From contig JAUDYN010000004.1 of NCBI GenBank assembly GCA_030407005.1, forward strand, positions 1,612,001 to 1,676,000: a stretch of DNA of 64,000 nucleotides. The letters are read 5' to 3'. The stretch is from Desarmillaria ectypa (lineage: Eukaryota > Basidiomycota > Agaricomycetes > Agaricales > Physalacriaceae). The position numbers and the translations under genes were made by a program. Shown piece by piece: positions 12,759 to 23,654 of this stretch; position 1 is the first letter of the stretch; each line of letters begins with the position of its first letter. The notes under the pieces were generated by a model. That model saw only the letters and a program-made list of their open reading frames with translations. It was not told where the DNA came from and made no database searches.

Positions 12759-13364
12759 TTAATCTCCCGACGGTCATTGATATTTATCTTGGAAGAACGA
12801 TGTATAACTAATTTATTTATTCCGTATCTTGTCCCCTGTTTTTATAACATTCATTATTGTTTGATACCTTGTGTATTTATTGGCCAGTTTTCTCAATAGG
12901 CGGTAGTTAACAATGTATTACAGTCATTATCGATTCATGCAGCTCGCGAATGGAAGCTCCATTAGAAGGTAAATAATAGGTATCAGCGCAGCCGGTGGAC
13001 GCGTCGTTAAAAGTTCAGGTCCGGGTCCATCAGACCGTAGCAAAATTTCAAGCTACGATTTTGCCGTGCCGTGGGTTCACGTCCACGTTCGGTGTAAAAG
13101 CTAGAGTCAAAGTCGGCATGATAATGGAGTATGTCGGGTTCTCTGATGAATAAAGTTCAGCCATGATGCATGATACATCAAGGTCTCTTTCGCCCTATCG
13201 AGCCAAAGACAAGCATGAATATGAGCGAAGACTTCGCAGACGCTGTGCAGCGAATGCATCAGTAGGAAGTTGTCGTAAGCTTGTGGGAGCACCAGGAAAG
13301 ACTGGAGATCGTATTCCCAAGTCCAAAAATGGTACATGTATGTAAAGGGCGGGACTTGTCGGTT
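12759..13364. other. Intergenic region between convergent P450 and SHG1 genes
   Basis: About 600 bases. Both flanking genes end here, so it should hold two 3' untranslated regions. AT-rich sequence at 12780-12930 fits the P450 3' end. I see no gene. Confidence 0.5.
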
Positions 13365-14218
13365 CTAAGTCGTGTCCGATCCTCCAGCGCCATTCACGAC
13401 CTTATTTTCACCTTCAGTTGTAGGCATGGAAACCTCATTCTCCGGAAGCGGTGTGGCGGTAGCATCCACCTTCCCGTTTTCTACCACCGCCTTGTCCCCA
13501 GCTTTGTGGCTAGGAGACGGAGCCGTCGAAGAGCGGCTTTCCACAGTAGCTGAAACTGGAGAAGCCCGTCGTTCTGGGTATCGAGCAGAAGAAACTTCAG
13601 GCAAGAAGTGACTGTGCTCGATGCGATCATGGGCTGAAGGTGTTCCAATCGGGGTGGGTCGGATCGAACTAGCAGCGATGCTATCTGGACGGACGGGGGA
13701 TTCGACAGGTTTCAGCCCTCTATCTTCAAGGAGTAGCCGATTAGCTGTAGACTGAATATTGGATAGGAAAGTGGGGTTTGAGAACACGCTCATATCCGTG
13801 ACTGCCCGCTCGACAGTGGGGTATCTGATGGAAGGGTCGGTCCCTGGTCGCGGAGCCAGGACGGTCGCAAACTGACCTGTCAACTTCGAGCATTAGCTCG
13901 CGCTGTACGGTCTCCTGGGGCAGGTATTTGAGTTTCTCATCGGACACCAAGCGGTTCTTGATGTACGATTCTATCTTAGATTTAAATTCATTGATATCGA
14001 CACCATTCTACAGTAGAAACGGGGATGAATAATTCACAAATATTACGGTGAAGCTAGAAACTCACACCTTGCTGGAACTCGCTAAGGAGCTCACGTCTCA
14101 GCCGATCAAATTCGCCGGATTTTTTGAAACTAGCGGCAATCTTGGGTTAGTTCTTTGGTAAATGGTGCATAGAGAAGGCTTACGCATCAACAAGTTGGTC
14201 GGGATTGACTATTGGCAT
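13365..14218 (-). CDS. SHG1: COMPASS complex component SHG1 (BOD1/SHG1 domain)
   Basis: SHG1 is a small subunit of COMPASS, the Set1 complex that methylates histone H3 lysine 4. Introns at 13825-13876, 14008-14067 and 14130-14183 give a protein beginning MPIVNPDQLVDAFKKSGEFD. The N-terminal SHG1 domain continues with RLRRELLSEFQQ, a segment ending ESYIKNRLVSDEKL, and LPQETVQRELMLEVDRYP, the conserved domain end. The rest, about 150 residues, is a Ser/Pro/Glu-rich tail without a recognised fold. The start is the only ATG that opens the family motif directly. It diverges from HEM12, whose start lies 180 bases away, so the two may share a promoter region. Confidence 0.88.
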
Positions 14219-14398
14219 GAAATAAGTACGTAGTACAAATTTACAGGACGCAGTGGTGGTGGTAAAAAGTAAGAAGGGCAATGCTAGTCATGATCGGAGA
14301 TAAGATCGTTACCAAGATAAGATAAAGCCTCACCAAAAGTTACCCAGGAGTCCCTTCCGTTTTTTTTTTCCACGTCACGGTTTTGCAGCAGTACATTC

Positions 14399-15644
14399 AT
14401 GGCACCTCTACAGTTTCCTCCTTTGAAAAATGACCTCTTACTGCGTGCAGCTCGCGGTAGGACGGCTCGAAATCTTACTTAATCAGTCCTAACCTCATTT
14501 TCAAGGCGAGCAAACTGAACGAGCCCCAGTGTGGATTATGCGACAAGCAGGGCGCCATCTTCCAGGTTTATTTCACCCATGAATACGCTGGCTGAGGCCG
14601 TGACACAGATATTTGTTAGAATTTCAGAAAGTTCGCGAATCGCACGGATTCTTCGAGATTTGCCAGACCCCGGAGCTCGCGTGTCAAGTGACTCTCCAAC
14701 CCATTCGCCACTATGCTTCTCTCGTAGATGCTGCGATCATATTCAGTGACATTCTTGTCGTCCCACAGGCGATGGGTATGGAAGTGCTTATGCAGCCAGG
14801 CCCTCACTTTACGCATCCATTGTCTGTCCCGGGGGACGTCGAAAAGCTGAACAAGGTGGTGGATGTGAACAAGGAGCTCAAGTATGTTTTCGATGCCATC
14901 ACGCTGACGAGGAAGGAGCTCAATGGCGAGGTGCCTCTCATTGGATTCTGTGGCGGTCCATGGACGTTGTTTGCATACATGATAGAGGGAGGAGGGTCGA
15001 AAGCATACACCAAAGCAAAATCGTGGCTTTTCATGTACCCCGAGGAATCAAAGGCACTGCTACAGAGGATCGCTGACGTTTGCGTTGATTTCCTTGTTGG
15101 TCAAGTCCACGCCGGAGCCCAGGTGCGGTTCTATGCTTACATCCTTTCGTGCCAGCTGCTAAACGGAATCTAGCTTATTCAAGTCTTCGACACGAACGCA
15201 GGAGAGCTATCACCTTACGACTTCCACACATTTGCGTTCCCTGTCCTCCAGTACATCTCCAAGAATGTTCGTCAGCGATTAAATGCTGATGGTTATGGGG
15301 ACACTCCGATGACGCTCTTTGCTAAAAGCGCCAACCATGCTATCGCTCATACAGCTGAGCATGGAGGCTATGATGTTATAGGACTCGATTGGTGCATCGA
15401 TCCCGCAGAAGCAAGACGGCTGGTAGGAGACAAGGTTGCGCTACAGGGTAATATGGACCCCGATCTGTTGTACGGTGGTAAAGGCGCCATCGAGGCATAC
15501 GTGAAGCGGATGTGTGAAACTTTCGGAGGCTCCAAAGGTTGGATTGCAAACCTTGGACACGGTATCACACCAGGTGCTGATCCCAAGGACGTTCGATGGT
15601 TCTTTGAGTGCGTCCACAAGTATTCCGCAAGCAAAATGTCATAA
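14399..15644 (+). CDS. HEM12: Uroporphyrinogen decarboxylase
   Basis: This cytosolic enzyme removes four carboxyl groups from uroporphyrinogen III to make coproporphyrinogen III in heme biosynthesis. Exon 1 begins MAPLQFPPLKNDLLLRAARG. The second short exon carries the substrate-binding signature PVWIMRQAGRHLPE; the third opens FQKVRESHGFFEIC. Further family landmarks are AAIIFSDILVVPQAMGM (catalytic Asp), GFCGGPWTLFAYMIEGG, QVFDTNAGELSP, IGLDWCIDP, ALQGNMDP and GWIANLGHGITPG near the end. Three short introns fall at about 14456-14506, 14552-14624 and 15124-15173. Length, about 365 residues, matches the family. It is intact. SHG1 lies head-to-head upstream, and GPC1 ends just downstream on the other strand. 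Confidence 0.95.
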
Positions 15645-15860
15645 AGGCAAGCACTTTAGATACACCCATTCTCACCCAGCTCTAATTTGCGTGTATAACG
15701 GAAAATACAGTCCCCGCGTCCATCCTAAAAACCCAAACCAAGTATATATACAATTATGCAGGTATGTAAAGGGACCAGAAGCAGCCCAAGTGTATATGTA
15801 TCATATGTATGAAATAACATGTCATAAATATCGTGAGTACAGGTGCATAGTGACCCTTTA

Positions 15861-17663
15861 TCATTGGGACTTCTTCGACTGAGGCGATAACAATGGCATT
15901 GAATCACCGTTGGAGGTGGACTCATCGAGGGGCAACGAGATATCCGATGACAGCACGGGTGTCGTGTCGGTTGAGGATAGAGTATCACCATTCTCACTGG
16001 ATGTCCGGCTTACACTAGTCGGGCTTGATCGACCGGACCTAGCTGTTGTCTCTGCCAGTTCTTTCCGCAGGGCTTCAAGCTCTCGCTCGAATCTAGAATT
16101 AACACTCGTCAGCCCATGGACGGACTTCATGGGCGACAGGACTTACTTCCGTCCGAAAACCTCAATGTAAAACCCGCCACCATTCCACACGCTCACCGAA
16201 AAAATGAGGATAAGGTACGCGCCGCTCCAGAACGAGCTATCGTATAAGAGAAACACAGCGGGTACTTCAGTCAGAACGGTGTAGACTAGTAGACCATGGC
16301 ATTGAATATGCAATTTACAAATTATCATATGGAAGTAACTTACCAAGTTGGCCACCCATAAACACCGCTTCGCGGTATCCTTGGGGAATTGAAGATAGGG
16401 CGCGACCGATAACACCCCGTTTCTCATTCAACAGAAAGGAGAACGACGTTGTTCGCTGTCCAGATTCAATCTTGGCTCTGCGATCTATCAGGACAAACTT
16501 GTAGCCGCTATTAGGATGCTGTCTAACGAGGATTGGCGAGCCGCTCACCTTCCAGTATAAGAGTTGCCAGATAACGTCTGTACTAAATGTGAGCAGCGAC
16601 AATGGAGCATGGATGATGTCACGCACAAAGTCCACCGCTGAACAAAATGGCTTTCATCCGATCAAGATGCGGCAGTTCAGCAAGGGCTGGGAAGCGTTCT
16701 TCCGCGTTGGGGTAATAATGCCTACGTCATTTCATTGGTGGCCAGGATCGAGCATATCGCGTTAGTGAGGCGCACCGTATAACAGTAAATGTAAAAGGAG
16801 CATAAATGTGGATGAAGAGTGATGTGACCTTGTCCTGGTCATGGAACACGAGACTATTTCTCCATGTAATGACGGCGCTTCCGAGAGTACCCTGAGAGAT
16901 ACAATAGCAGGCAACAAAGAGAGCAGGACTCGAGGGAAAGAACCATATGAAGACAAGGTTAAGGATGGTGGCATAGTAGCAAAAGTCGAAAAGAAAGTAG
17001 TGCCATGCGCGTTTCTTATATGTGTAGGCGCGCAATGGCAGGAGATAACAACCTTGCAGGGTGTATGCAATATGTACCCATCTATGAGCGAGATGAGATA
17101 CTAATATATACGCCACAAGATCACGCACTGAGGAGCAAGACCGAAAATAAGCGCCGAAAATAACAACGACATGACACCGAAGAAAAACGACACTTTTTCG
17201 CGGGTCCGAACGACCTTTGCTGACTGCCATGAATTCGACAGCGACGCCATGCGAGTTGAAATCTAAATTACTGTGTCAAGCCCCACACTATCGACGACGG
17301 GAAACGAAGTGGCTCACCTTGAGCTTGAAATTCTTGAACTCGCGTTCAAAATTCTCCGCCAATACGTCGCTCGAAATGTCGCGCATTTTGAATGTCTCTT
17401 CTGCCTTCAGCTTGAGCCTGTCGCCGTGCTTCTGTAGTTTGCGCTGAAGGAGATCGACATGAGAGTCAAAGTACGTTTCCATGGTGTCTGAAGCCATGCC
17501 ATGTAAATATTGATATTGAGCAGCCAAGGATAAAGAAAGATGCACCTAAAAGCGTAAACGCGCTGGACCAGTCCGACATCTCGTCGCGTACCCCTTGGAG
17601 GCGTTCCAAAGAGTTGGTGAGGTATTTTTTACCCAAAGGCGGTGAAGGTGGCCTTGAAGACAT
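15861..17663 (-). CDS. GPC1: Glycerophosphocholine acyltransferase 1
   Basis: GPC1 (formerly DUF2838) acylates glycerophosphocholine with acyl-CoA to make lysophosphatidylcholine, so phosphatidylcholine can be rebuilt after deacylation. The N-terminus (MSSRPPSPPLGKKYLTNSLE) and a coiled amphipathic stretch precede eight or so hydrophobic segments. Strong family signatures are RAWHYFLFDFCYYATILNLV, FFPSSPALFVACYCISQG, VITWRNSLVFHDQDKVTSLF, IHIYAPFTFTVIRHYYPNAEE and DVIWQLLYWKFVLIDRRAKI. The C-terminal tail is cytosolic and Ser/Thr-rich and ends PLLSPQSKKSQ. Several short introns interrupt the frame. The start at 17663 is the first ATG in front of the conserved block. It converges with HEM12, the two stops lying only about 215 bases apart. 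Confidence 0.92.
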
Positions 17664-17888
17664 AGTAGCAGATTATAACGGCTGGCTTTGGCCAGGACAC
17701 AATGCGTTGCCACTGTTGAGGGCTGTTGAAGGTCAGCATGTTGGGGCCTTTGGTAACTACAGACAAATATGACTCGGATGTCGGTCCGAAATCAAATTCC
17801 CCTATTTGACGTGAGAGGACAACGTGGCCGCCGGCTTCAAACGCATATTAACTTGGACCATATTCTACCCTCCGCAAAGTATAAAAAA

Positions 17889-18360
17889 ATGCTAGGAAAG
17901 TTAGGTATGAAGTGTCCGTATAGGCAATTGCATTCAGCTAACCGATATTCAGTTCACCTCGGAATCGATGCCATCATCATCAGTGCCTTTCTCGCAGGAG
18001 TGAAACGTACAACTGGCCTGACGTACGTCTGTTTCCAATTCAAGGCGTATCTCTTATGAAGTTTTGCTTCTGAAGGCCCGCCCTAGGGCAAGTTCCCAAC
18101 AAAGATATACGTCGTATGTTGTCCATGGATATATGCACTAGTTTTATGCTGAACTCTTTCACAGAGCTGTTGCGCTCATATCTTGAAATGGGTATGTAGC
18201 GGAGCACCATCTATTCTATTTTACTGATGCATACATCTATCGTAGGCGAGTACACATTCGACTTTGCGGTTGTCATATTCGGGGTACGAACGTTTGTCTT
18301 TTGCGAACAGGAGACTCATGTATCCTTTAGCGATCTTCGTCCTTTGAGAGGACGCGTTGA
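17889..18360 (+). CDS. ATG44: Mitofissin Atg44 (DUF1748 family), 72 residues
   Basis: Mitofissin is a tiny intermembrane-space protein that drives mitochondrial fission during mitophagy in yeasts. Six exons (17889-17904, 17953-18022, 18076-18113, 18165-18191, 18246-18283, 18331-18360) sum to 219 bases and encode 72 residues, close to the yeast length of about 73. The protein runs MLGKLVHLGIDAIIISAFLA, then GVKRTTGLTPALGQVPNKDI, then RQLLRSYLEMGEYTFDFAVV and a short polar end. The family's LAGVKRTTGLTP core and the closing GE..FDF motif are plain. Every intron is 47-54 bases long. The last exon is the least sure, because other acceptors would give a different C-terminus. Because the exons are so short, no ORF-based search would find this gene. 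Confidence 0.85.
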
Positions 18361-18757
18361 CATCATCTGGACCCATACATGTTCATCTCTTGTTACTGTA
18401 CCATGTAGGCCTTCCTTTGCACGCGATGAAGCACTATCCCAATCAACTCATTTGCAGAATCACCATCTTTGTCACTCGCAGTTGTACGTCCCCTTGTAAC
18501 ACATGGCATCAAACTATATGTACTATCTATACTTTGTGCTCTCATCAGCGGGAGTGTAAGAACTGGGGGGCCTTCTCCACGGCGCATGCCAGTATCTTTG
18601 ATGAATATTGCAAACTTGCATTGAAGGAATTGGAGTGTATTCGAACTGTCATGGAAGAGCTCGCAGCCAAGGAAGGCCCAAAAGATCGATCCGAACTATA
18701 GTTGATTGTACTCGCACACCTTCCAATATGAAGCCTATTTATTTTGAGGATACAACT
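18361..18757 (+). other. Interval with a short unassigned open frame (18553-18701)
   Basis: Between ATG44 and OST2 a plus-strand frame encodes about 50 protein-like residues ending in RTVMEELAAKEGPKDRSEL before a stop at 18701. A good splice acceptor (CTCATCAG at 18542-18549) lies just upstream. It could be the last exon of a small gene or of an alternative ATG44 transcript. I could not find a convincing first exon. Confidence 0.25.
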
Positions 18758-19233
18758 TCATCCCAGGAAGTTGAAAACAAAGAAATGCAGCACTATGGAC
18801 CCCAAGGCAAAATCAGCAAATGCCCTGAGAGTAGCCATAAATATTAGGTCTTAGCACAGGAGGCAGTAGCGCACCGTTCAGGAGATACATCTTTGAATTC
18901 ATCTTTGTTCTCAGGGTTGACTTGGGAACGCAACGAAGCAGCCAGCACGAATTGCCCCACAGTACTTGAGAACCTATTATTATGGATGAGAAGTTACGAT
19001 GGAACGGTGGAATGACATGCAAATAGCACGAACCCAGCCAGAAATGCATTGAAAGGAAAGTTGGTAACAAGAACGCAGTATAGGAACTGCGCAATGCCAG
19101 TGAGCATTAGGAAGACGAGGAAGGCATCGATGAAGCGGAGCCTGTTAGAGGTCTGTTCATTGTATGATTTCCAAAGTGAAAGAACGACATTCGAAGAAGC
19201 CTTGGGCGGTGCAGGACTGGCTTTGGGCGGCAT
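18758..19233 (-). CDS. OST2: Oligosaccharyltransferase subunit OST2 (DAD1 homologue)
   Basis: OST2/DAD1 is an essential small membrane subunit of the ER oligosaccharyltransferase that N-glycosylates nascent proteins. Splicing three exons gives MPPKASPAPPKASSNVVLSL, then the family segment SYNEQTSNRLRFIDAFLVFL, a second hydrophobic stretch ending FPFNAFLAGF, then TVGQFVLAASLRSQVNPENK, followed by DEFKDVSPER. An intron spliced after CG of the last Arg codon leads to RAFADFALGSIVLHFFVFNF and LG at the stop. The canonical ...FADFxxxxxxLHxxxxNFxG ending supports this last exon strongly. Length, about 120 residues, is normal. It starts about 170 bases from the divergent mitoribosomal gene. Confidence 0.92.
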
Positions 19234-19404
19234 GATGGAATTGACTAGAAATGCGCGACGTGGAATTGACAAGTCGGTATGTAGCCGAAACGCTGTTGCC
19301 AAACATGCGCATCTCGGAACGGAAGGGCACCAAAAAAATTCGTCTTCACGGTGACCTCGTCGTTGTTTTTTTTTTCTTCCTTTAGGACGGGCCGTACGTC
19401 GACC

Positions 19405-20684
19405 ATGAGCACATTACGACTGTGTGTTAACGCGTTACGGTCATCTTGTTGTCGCCCCAGAAGATTACAATACAGCTACCTCACTGCACGGAACGCCCAT
19501 GCGCGCGTTCCATTGAGGTACCCTATCGAGGCCGGTCTGGGAGAGTTCCTACCACCAGCGGCGCTTAAGGTCGTTGCTGTTGACTACCAGGATGGCCTGT
19601 TGAAGCAGTTGAATGAGGAGACTCGAGGTGAGTATTAGGTTCGTGTGGGATGATCATTCAGCTAACTGGCATTATCTAGGCTCAGAATACGAGGGAATGT
19701 CTGTGGTGACCACCCTGACGACGTCTCTTGACGACCCATTCAGCATATTAATATCCAATCTCGCAAGTCTGGCTATCAATAATCACTTCTTCCTTGATCA
19801 TCTTGTGCGTTTATCCTTTAAACTGACTTCCTCTAAACTTATCATATATACAGAAACCCCCACCAACAAAAGGCTCGACACATCAAGATGAGATGTCCTC
19901 CACCTTGCGTACACAAATAACGGATCAATATGGCAGCATTGCCCAGCTGAAATCCACTTTTTCGGCGGCCACACTGGGGATGTTTTCGTCGGGTTATATC
20001 TGGCTCGTTACGGACAGTGCCGGCAGAATGGCCATAATCCCCACGTTTGGAGCGGGTACACTTCTGGTCCGATCCCGCCAATACAAAGCTCCCATGGACG
20101 ATCTCAAAGACCTGGACTTGAGGCGCGACGAACTCGTACCAGGTGAACCGTTTTATGACGAATATGTCAAGGAAGTGGACGCAGAATGGGACAGGTTGGC
20201 GAAGGAGGACGAATTGACCGAGGAAGGAGCGCAGCTGATGACGGAAGCTGAGCAAGAGGAGCTGGAAGATATGTACAAGCCCCGGCCAAATGAGCAGTCT
20301 GAGGCGTTCGCTCCCGTTTCGACCTTCAAGCCTCCATACAAGAAGCCTTGGCAACCTGGAGAACGTGAATACCATACCAGCGCCAGGACATTAGCCATCA
20401 CGGATCCCTCGTCTCGGCAATCCCCTAACTCTTTCTCAGAGGATTTCTCAGATCGTCTTGACCCCGGCAAAGACGACATTAACAATCTCGGAGACGTACT
20501 GTACCCACTTTTCTGTGTGTCTGTTCATGAGCATGCTTGGATGAGCGCTGGGTATGGAGTATGGGGAAAGGAGGAGTGGATGAAAAAGTTTTGGTCTGTC
20601 TTGGACTGGGCGAAGGTTAGCGATACGTACGCTAGGGTTGCGAGTGGCACAAGTGCCAAATTTGCTAAAAGGTCATTGCCCTAA
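19405..20684 (+). CDS. Mitochondrial small-subunit ribosomal protein with Fe/Mn-SOD fold (mS42/mS43)
   Basis: Fungal mitoribosomes contain two proteins, mS42 (Rsm26) and mS43 (Mrp1), derived from iron/manganese superoxide dismutase; this is one of them. The protein begins MSTLRLCVNALRSSCCRPRR, an Arg-rich presequence. A helical-hairpin half follows (NLASLAINNHFFLDHLKPPP), and an alpha/beta half contains FSSGYIWLVTDSAGRMAIIP and, near the end, PLFCVSVHEHAWMSAGYGVW. That last block matches the SOD C-terminal metal-binding region, but the canonical DxWEH metal site reads SVHEHAW, so dismutase activity is unlikely. Between the halves lies a long acidic, family-typical insertion. Two introns lie in the 5' part, at about 19628-19679 and 19804-19852. 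Which of mS42 or mS43 it is needs a family tree. Confidence 0.82.
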
Positions 20685-20908
20685 TATCTCAATGCAGTAT
20701 CATTTTCAGTTCTGTAGACGGAGGATATCAATACTACTAACTTATTATCATCAGAGAGACAAATGCAGCTCAATTTTTTTGGCAATGGAATTATTTCGGA
20801 CCGAAGTCCGATTATTTGGTTCTGGTCTCGTGCTCAGCTGAACTGTTTGAGGTACGATCACGTGTCCGATTCCAACTTCAACTCTTGACCTCGACGTCAG
20901 CCAACGCG

Positions 20909-23654
20909 ATGGAGGACGTCGGCCGCTATGGAACAGTTTCGCTACTCGACGCGTCCACTGGCAATACCATCACGGCCTTTGGAATTGATACGTCTCCGGT
21001 GACTTTCGGTTCTGACCCCAGCTGCACTGTCCGACTGTTTTACCCATCGATCAGCGCGTCTCATGCCCACATTACGTTCCATGACCTCAAGGCTTTCCTT
21101 GTTGTCTCTGGACCTACCGGAGTCGAGGTGGATGACTGCAAAGTATACCCACAGAGCACTATACCCTTGCCGAACCGCACAGAATTTAGACTCGCAGGGA
21201 AGCGATTCATGTTTTCGTACCCACCCAAGGAGATGAGGAGAGTGTTGATAGAGAGCCCAATCAAACCGAGAGCAGTCAGGATGTCGATGGTGGCACGAGC
21301 AGTGATAGACTCGCCGGAGCCTCCCAAAGGTCTCATCAGGGATTTGGGAGGAGGAGAGTGCGTGCTGCTTGAGGACATCCCGCGATCCCCGTCGCCGTCC
21401 AAAGGGCCACCAAGCTTGCACAAAAGAGTCTTGATGAAGAACGCGAAGCAGGCTGAAGATGAAATGGAGGAACTGGAGGTCGCGGGTAGGCTGGCTGCCG
21501 CTAGTGACAGCGAGAGCGAAATGAGCGTCAGCGAAGGCGGTGATCAATCAGAAAGCGAGGAAGAGGTGGCCCAGAGTGAGCCCATGGATAATGTACCCTC
21601 TTCTGAAGCCGCACCAATGGAAGAGGAGATGAGCGACGATGACGAGGTCGTCATGCCTATTACGCCCAAATTCCCTCCGACTGCCCGCTTCTCTTTCTCC
21701 TCACGTCCATCACTTGGCGGTGGACCACCTCAGAGACGCCAGCTCCCTAGGCAATCACTTAACTTCGCTCTGCCTGCTGCATTTCCTGCCACACCACAAA
21801 CTAACACGATCAAGAAAGAGCCAGCCTGGACGACTCCCAAGCGCAAGGTTGTTTTGACTGCAGAGGAGAAGAAGGTGTGTACATCATTTGACTACCTTGT
21901 TCTGTAATTGATATTCGGCGATATAGGCAATCTCAGAACGTCGTCGCTCTGCCCTTGTAGCGCCCGATCTTTTCTTCGCTGGACGCGTTCCTGGTCTATC
22001 ACCCCCCAAGAAAGCATCTGATAATAATCCCTTCGCCTCTCCTACTAAAAACGGCCAACGTTCTACTCTGTTTGGAGTGAGGGAAGAAGTGGAGGAGGAT
22101 TCTAGGGTACTTCTTGAAAAGATGCGCGATGCTGTCGAAGATATGAAGATGCGTAGGGCGGTGAAGGCTGAAGAAGGGGAAAGAAAGGTGGACCTGCATT
22201 CCCTCAGGGGTCAAACCGTCGAAGCGATTGACATCGACACGGAAGATTTGACAATACCAAAGACACCAGTACGAGCCGCGTCTCCCGCCAAGTCATTGTT
22301 GACGACACCACTTGCTGCTTCGCCTTCCAAACCGGCGCTAATGACTCCGAGAGCAGCTTCTCCTGCCAAAAGTCCGTGGCAGAGAGCAACTTCACCGACC
22401 AAAGTGGTCGTGGCTCCGCGGGTCTATCCTGAGCTTGCCTCGCTTGTTCCTACGTCACCGGCAAAGACTATTCCCAGGTCGCCGTCGAAGACCACGATCA
22501 GGCCTGGGTCTCCTATTAAAGGCACCTTTAACACACCGATCCGAGCTGCATATCCGTTGAAGAGAACCTTGTCCACTCCCCTTGCATCAAAGACACCCAA
22601 ACCTGCCCCGGTCATCGAAATGAAGTCACCGTTGAAAATCACCTGGCCCTTCAATCGAAGCGCCGAGGACCATGAACAAGAACAAGTTATGGACGTAGAG
22701 TCTATCATCGCTCCCGTAGCCTCTCCTGCGAAAGAAGCTGCGACCATTGTTGCCAGAGAAATTGAACCCGTGGAAGAGGAGCCAACAGCCGATAAAGACG
22801 TCATTTCGGATGTCTACGAGGTCCATGACGAGCAGCTAGAGTCGATGGATGAATGTGTCACTCCATCCCCCAAGAAACGTTCAATGCAGACGAAAGTGCC
22901 GACTCCGCCACCGCAATCGGACACAGAGACGGAACAGGAACAAGAACTAGAAGAGCCTGCACCTAAGAGAAGCATGCGCGGCAAAAGGGTGCGCACACCT
23001 AGCCCTGAGGCTGACGCCGAGATCGAAGAGGTTGCGCCACCCAAGAAGACCACTAGGGGAAAGAGAGCGGCTACACCTACCCCTGAAGCAAAGCCTACAC
23101 GTACCCGAACCCGTACCCGAACAAGGACGAAAACGGAGCCAGACGACGAGAAAGAGAAGGAGAAGCCTACTCGATCACGTACCAGGGCCAAAACGGAGGA
23201 ACCAGAAGGTGAGATTCCTAAGAAAACCAGGGGTCGAGCGAAAAAAGCCGCTGCTGAAGTAGAGGCGTCGCATGATGAAGAGGAAGAGGATATTGAGCAT
23301 GTCGAGGTCGTTCCCAAGAGAGGTCGGGGCCGTCCCAAGAAAGTTGTTGAGGCTACAGAAGATGACGGGGCTGTTGAGCCGCTGAAACGGTCGACGAGGG
23401 CCCGCAAGGCGACACCGACTATTGAGGATAAGCCGGCGACTAGGGGAAAGAAGCCGTCGTCGACTGTTTCGGGTTCCACCTCTGATGTTGAGATTGTCGG
23501 GGAGACAAAGCCTGCACGAAAGGGGAGAAAGAAGGTGGACAGTCAGGAGAAGGAGAACCCGCCACTTGCTGGAGTAAAAGAGGAAGAGGAAGATGCTGTG
23601 TTGGGTAAGGGGGTGAGGACGCGTACTAGAACCAGAACCAGAACGCGTACGTGA
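20909..23654 (+). CDS. FHA-domain nuclear protein with AT-hooks and Arg-Thr tail
   Basis: Two exons (intron 21875-21926) encode 897 residues. Residues about 1-115 form an FHA phosphothreonine-binding domain: FGIDTSPVTFGSDPSCTVRL, the SxxH core SISASHAHITFHD, and PTGVEVDD in the place of the usual NG(T/V) loop. The rest looks disordered. It holds repeated (S/T)P-K/S units around residues 440-560 (AASPAKS, TSPTK, RSPSK), which are possible cyclin-dependent kinase sites. Acidic patches alternate with basic ones, an AT-hook core GRGRPKK lies near residue 790, several RGKR/RGRAKK elements and a DVEIVG stretch resembling a SUMO-interaction motif are present, and the chain ends in six Arg-Thr pairs. 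I infer a chromatin-associated scaffold read by Thr phosphorylation. No named orthologue is recognised. Confidence 0.8.
23097..23129 (+). repeat. Short tandem repeat coding for Arg-Thr dipeptides
   Basis: A degenerate six-base tandem repeat of the type CGTACC/CGAACC encodes alternating Arg and Thr. A second such run ends the same gene at about 23616-23650. Both lie in frame, so length changes would add or remove whole dipeptides. Confidence 0.8.

Noticed and set aside
22814..23479. 221-codon minus-strand open frame
   Set aside because: It is antisense to the repetitive tail of the FHA protein and arises from biased codons.
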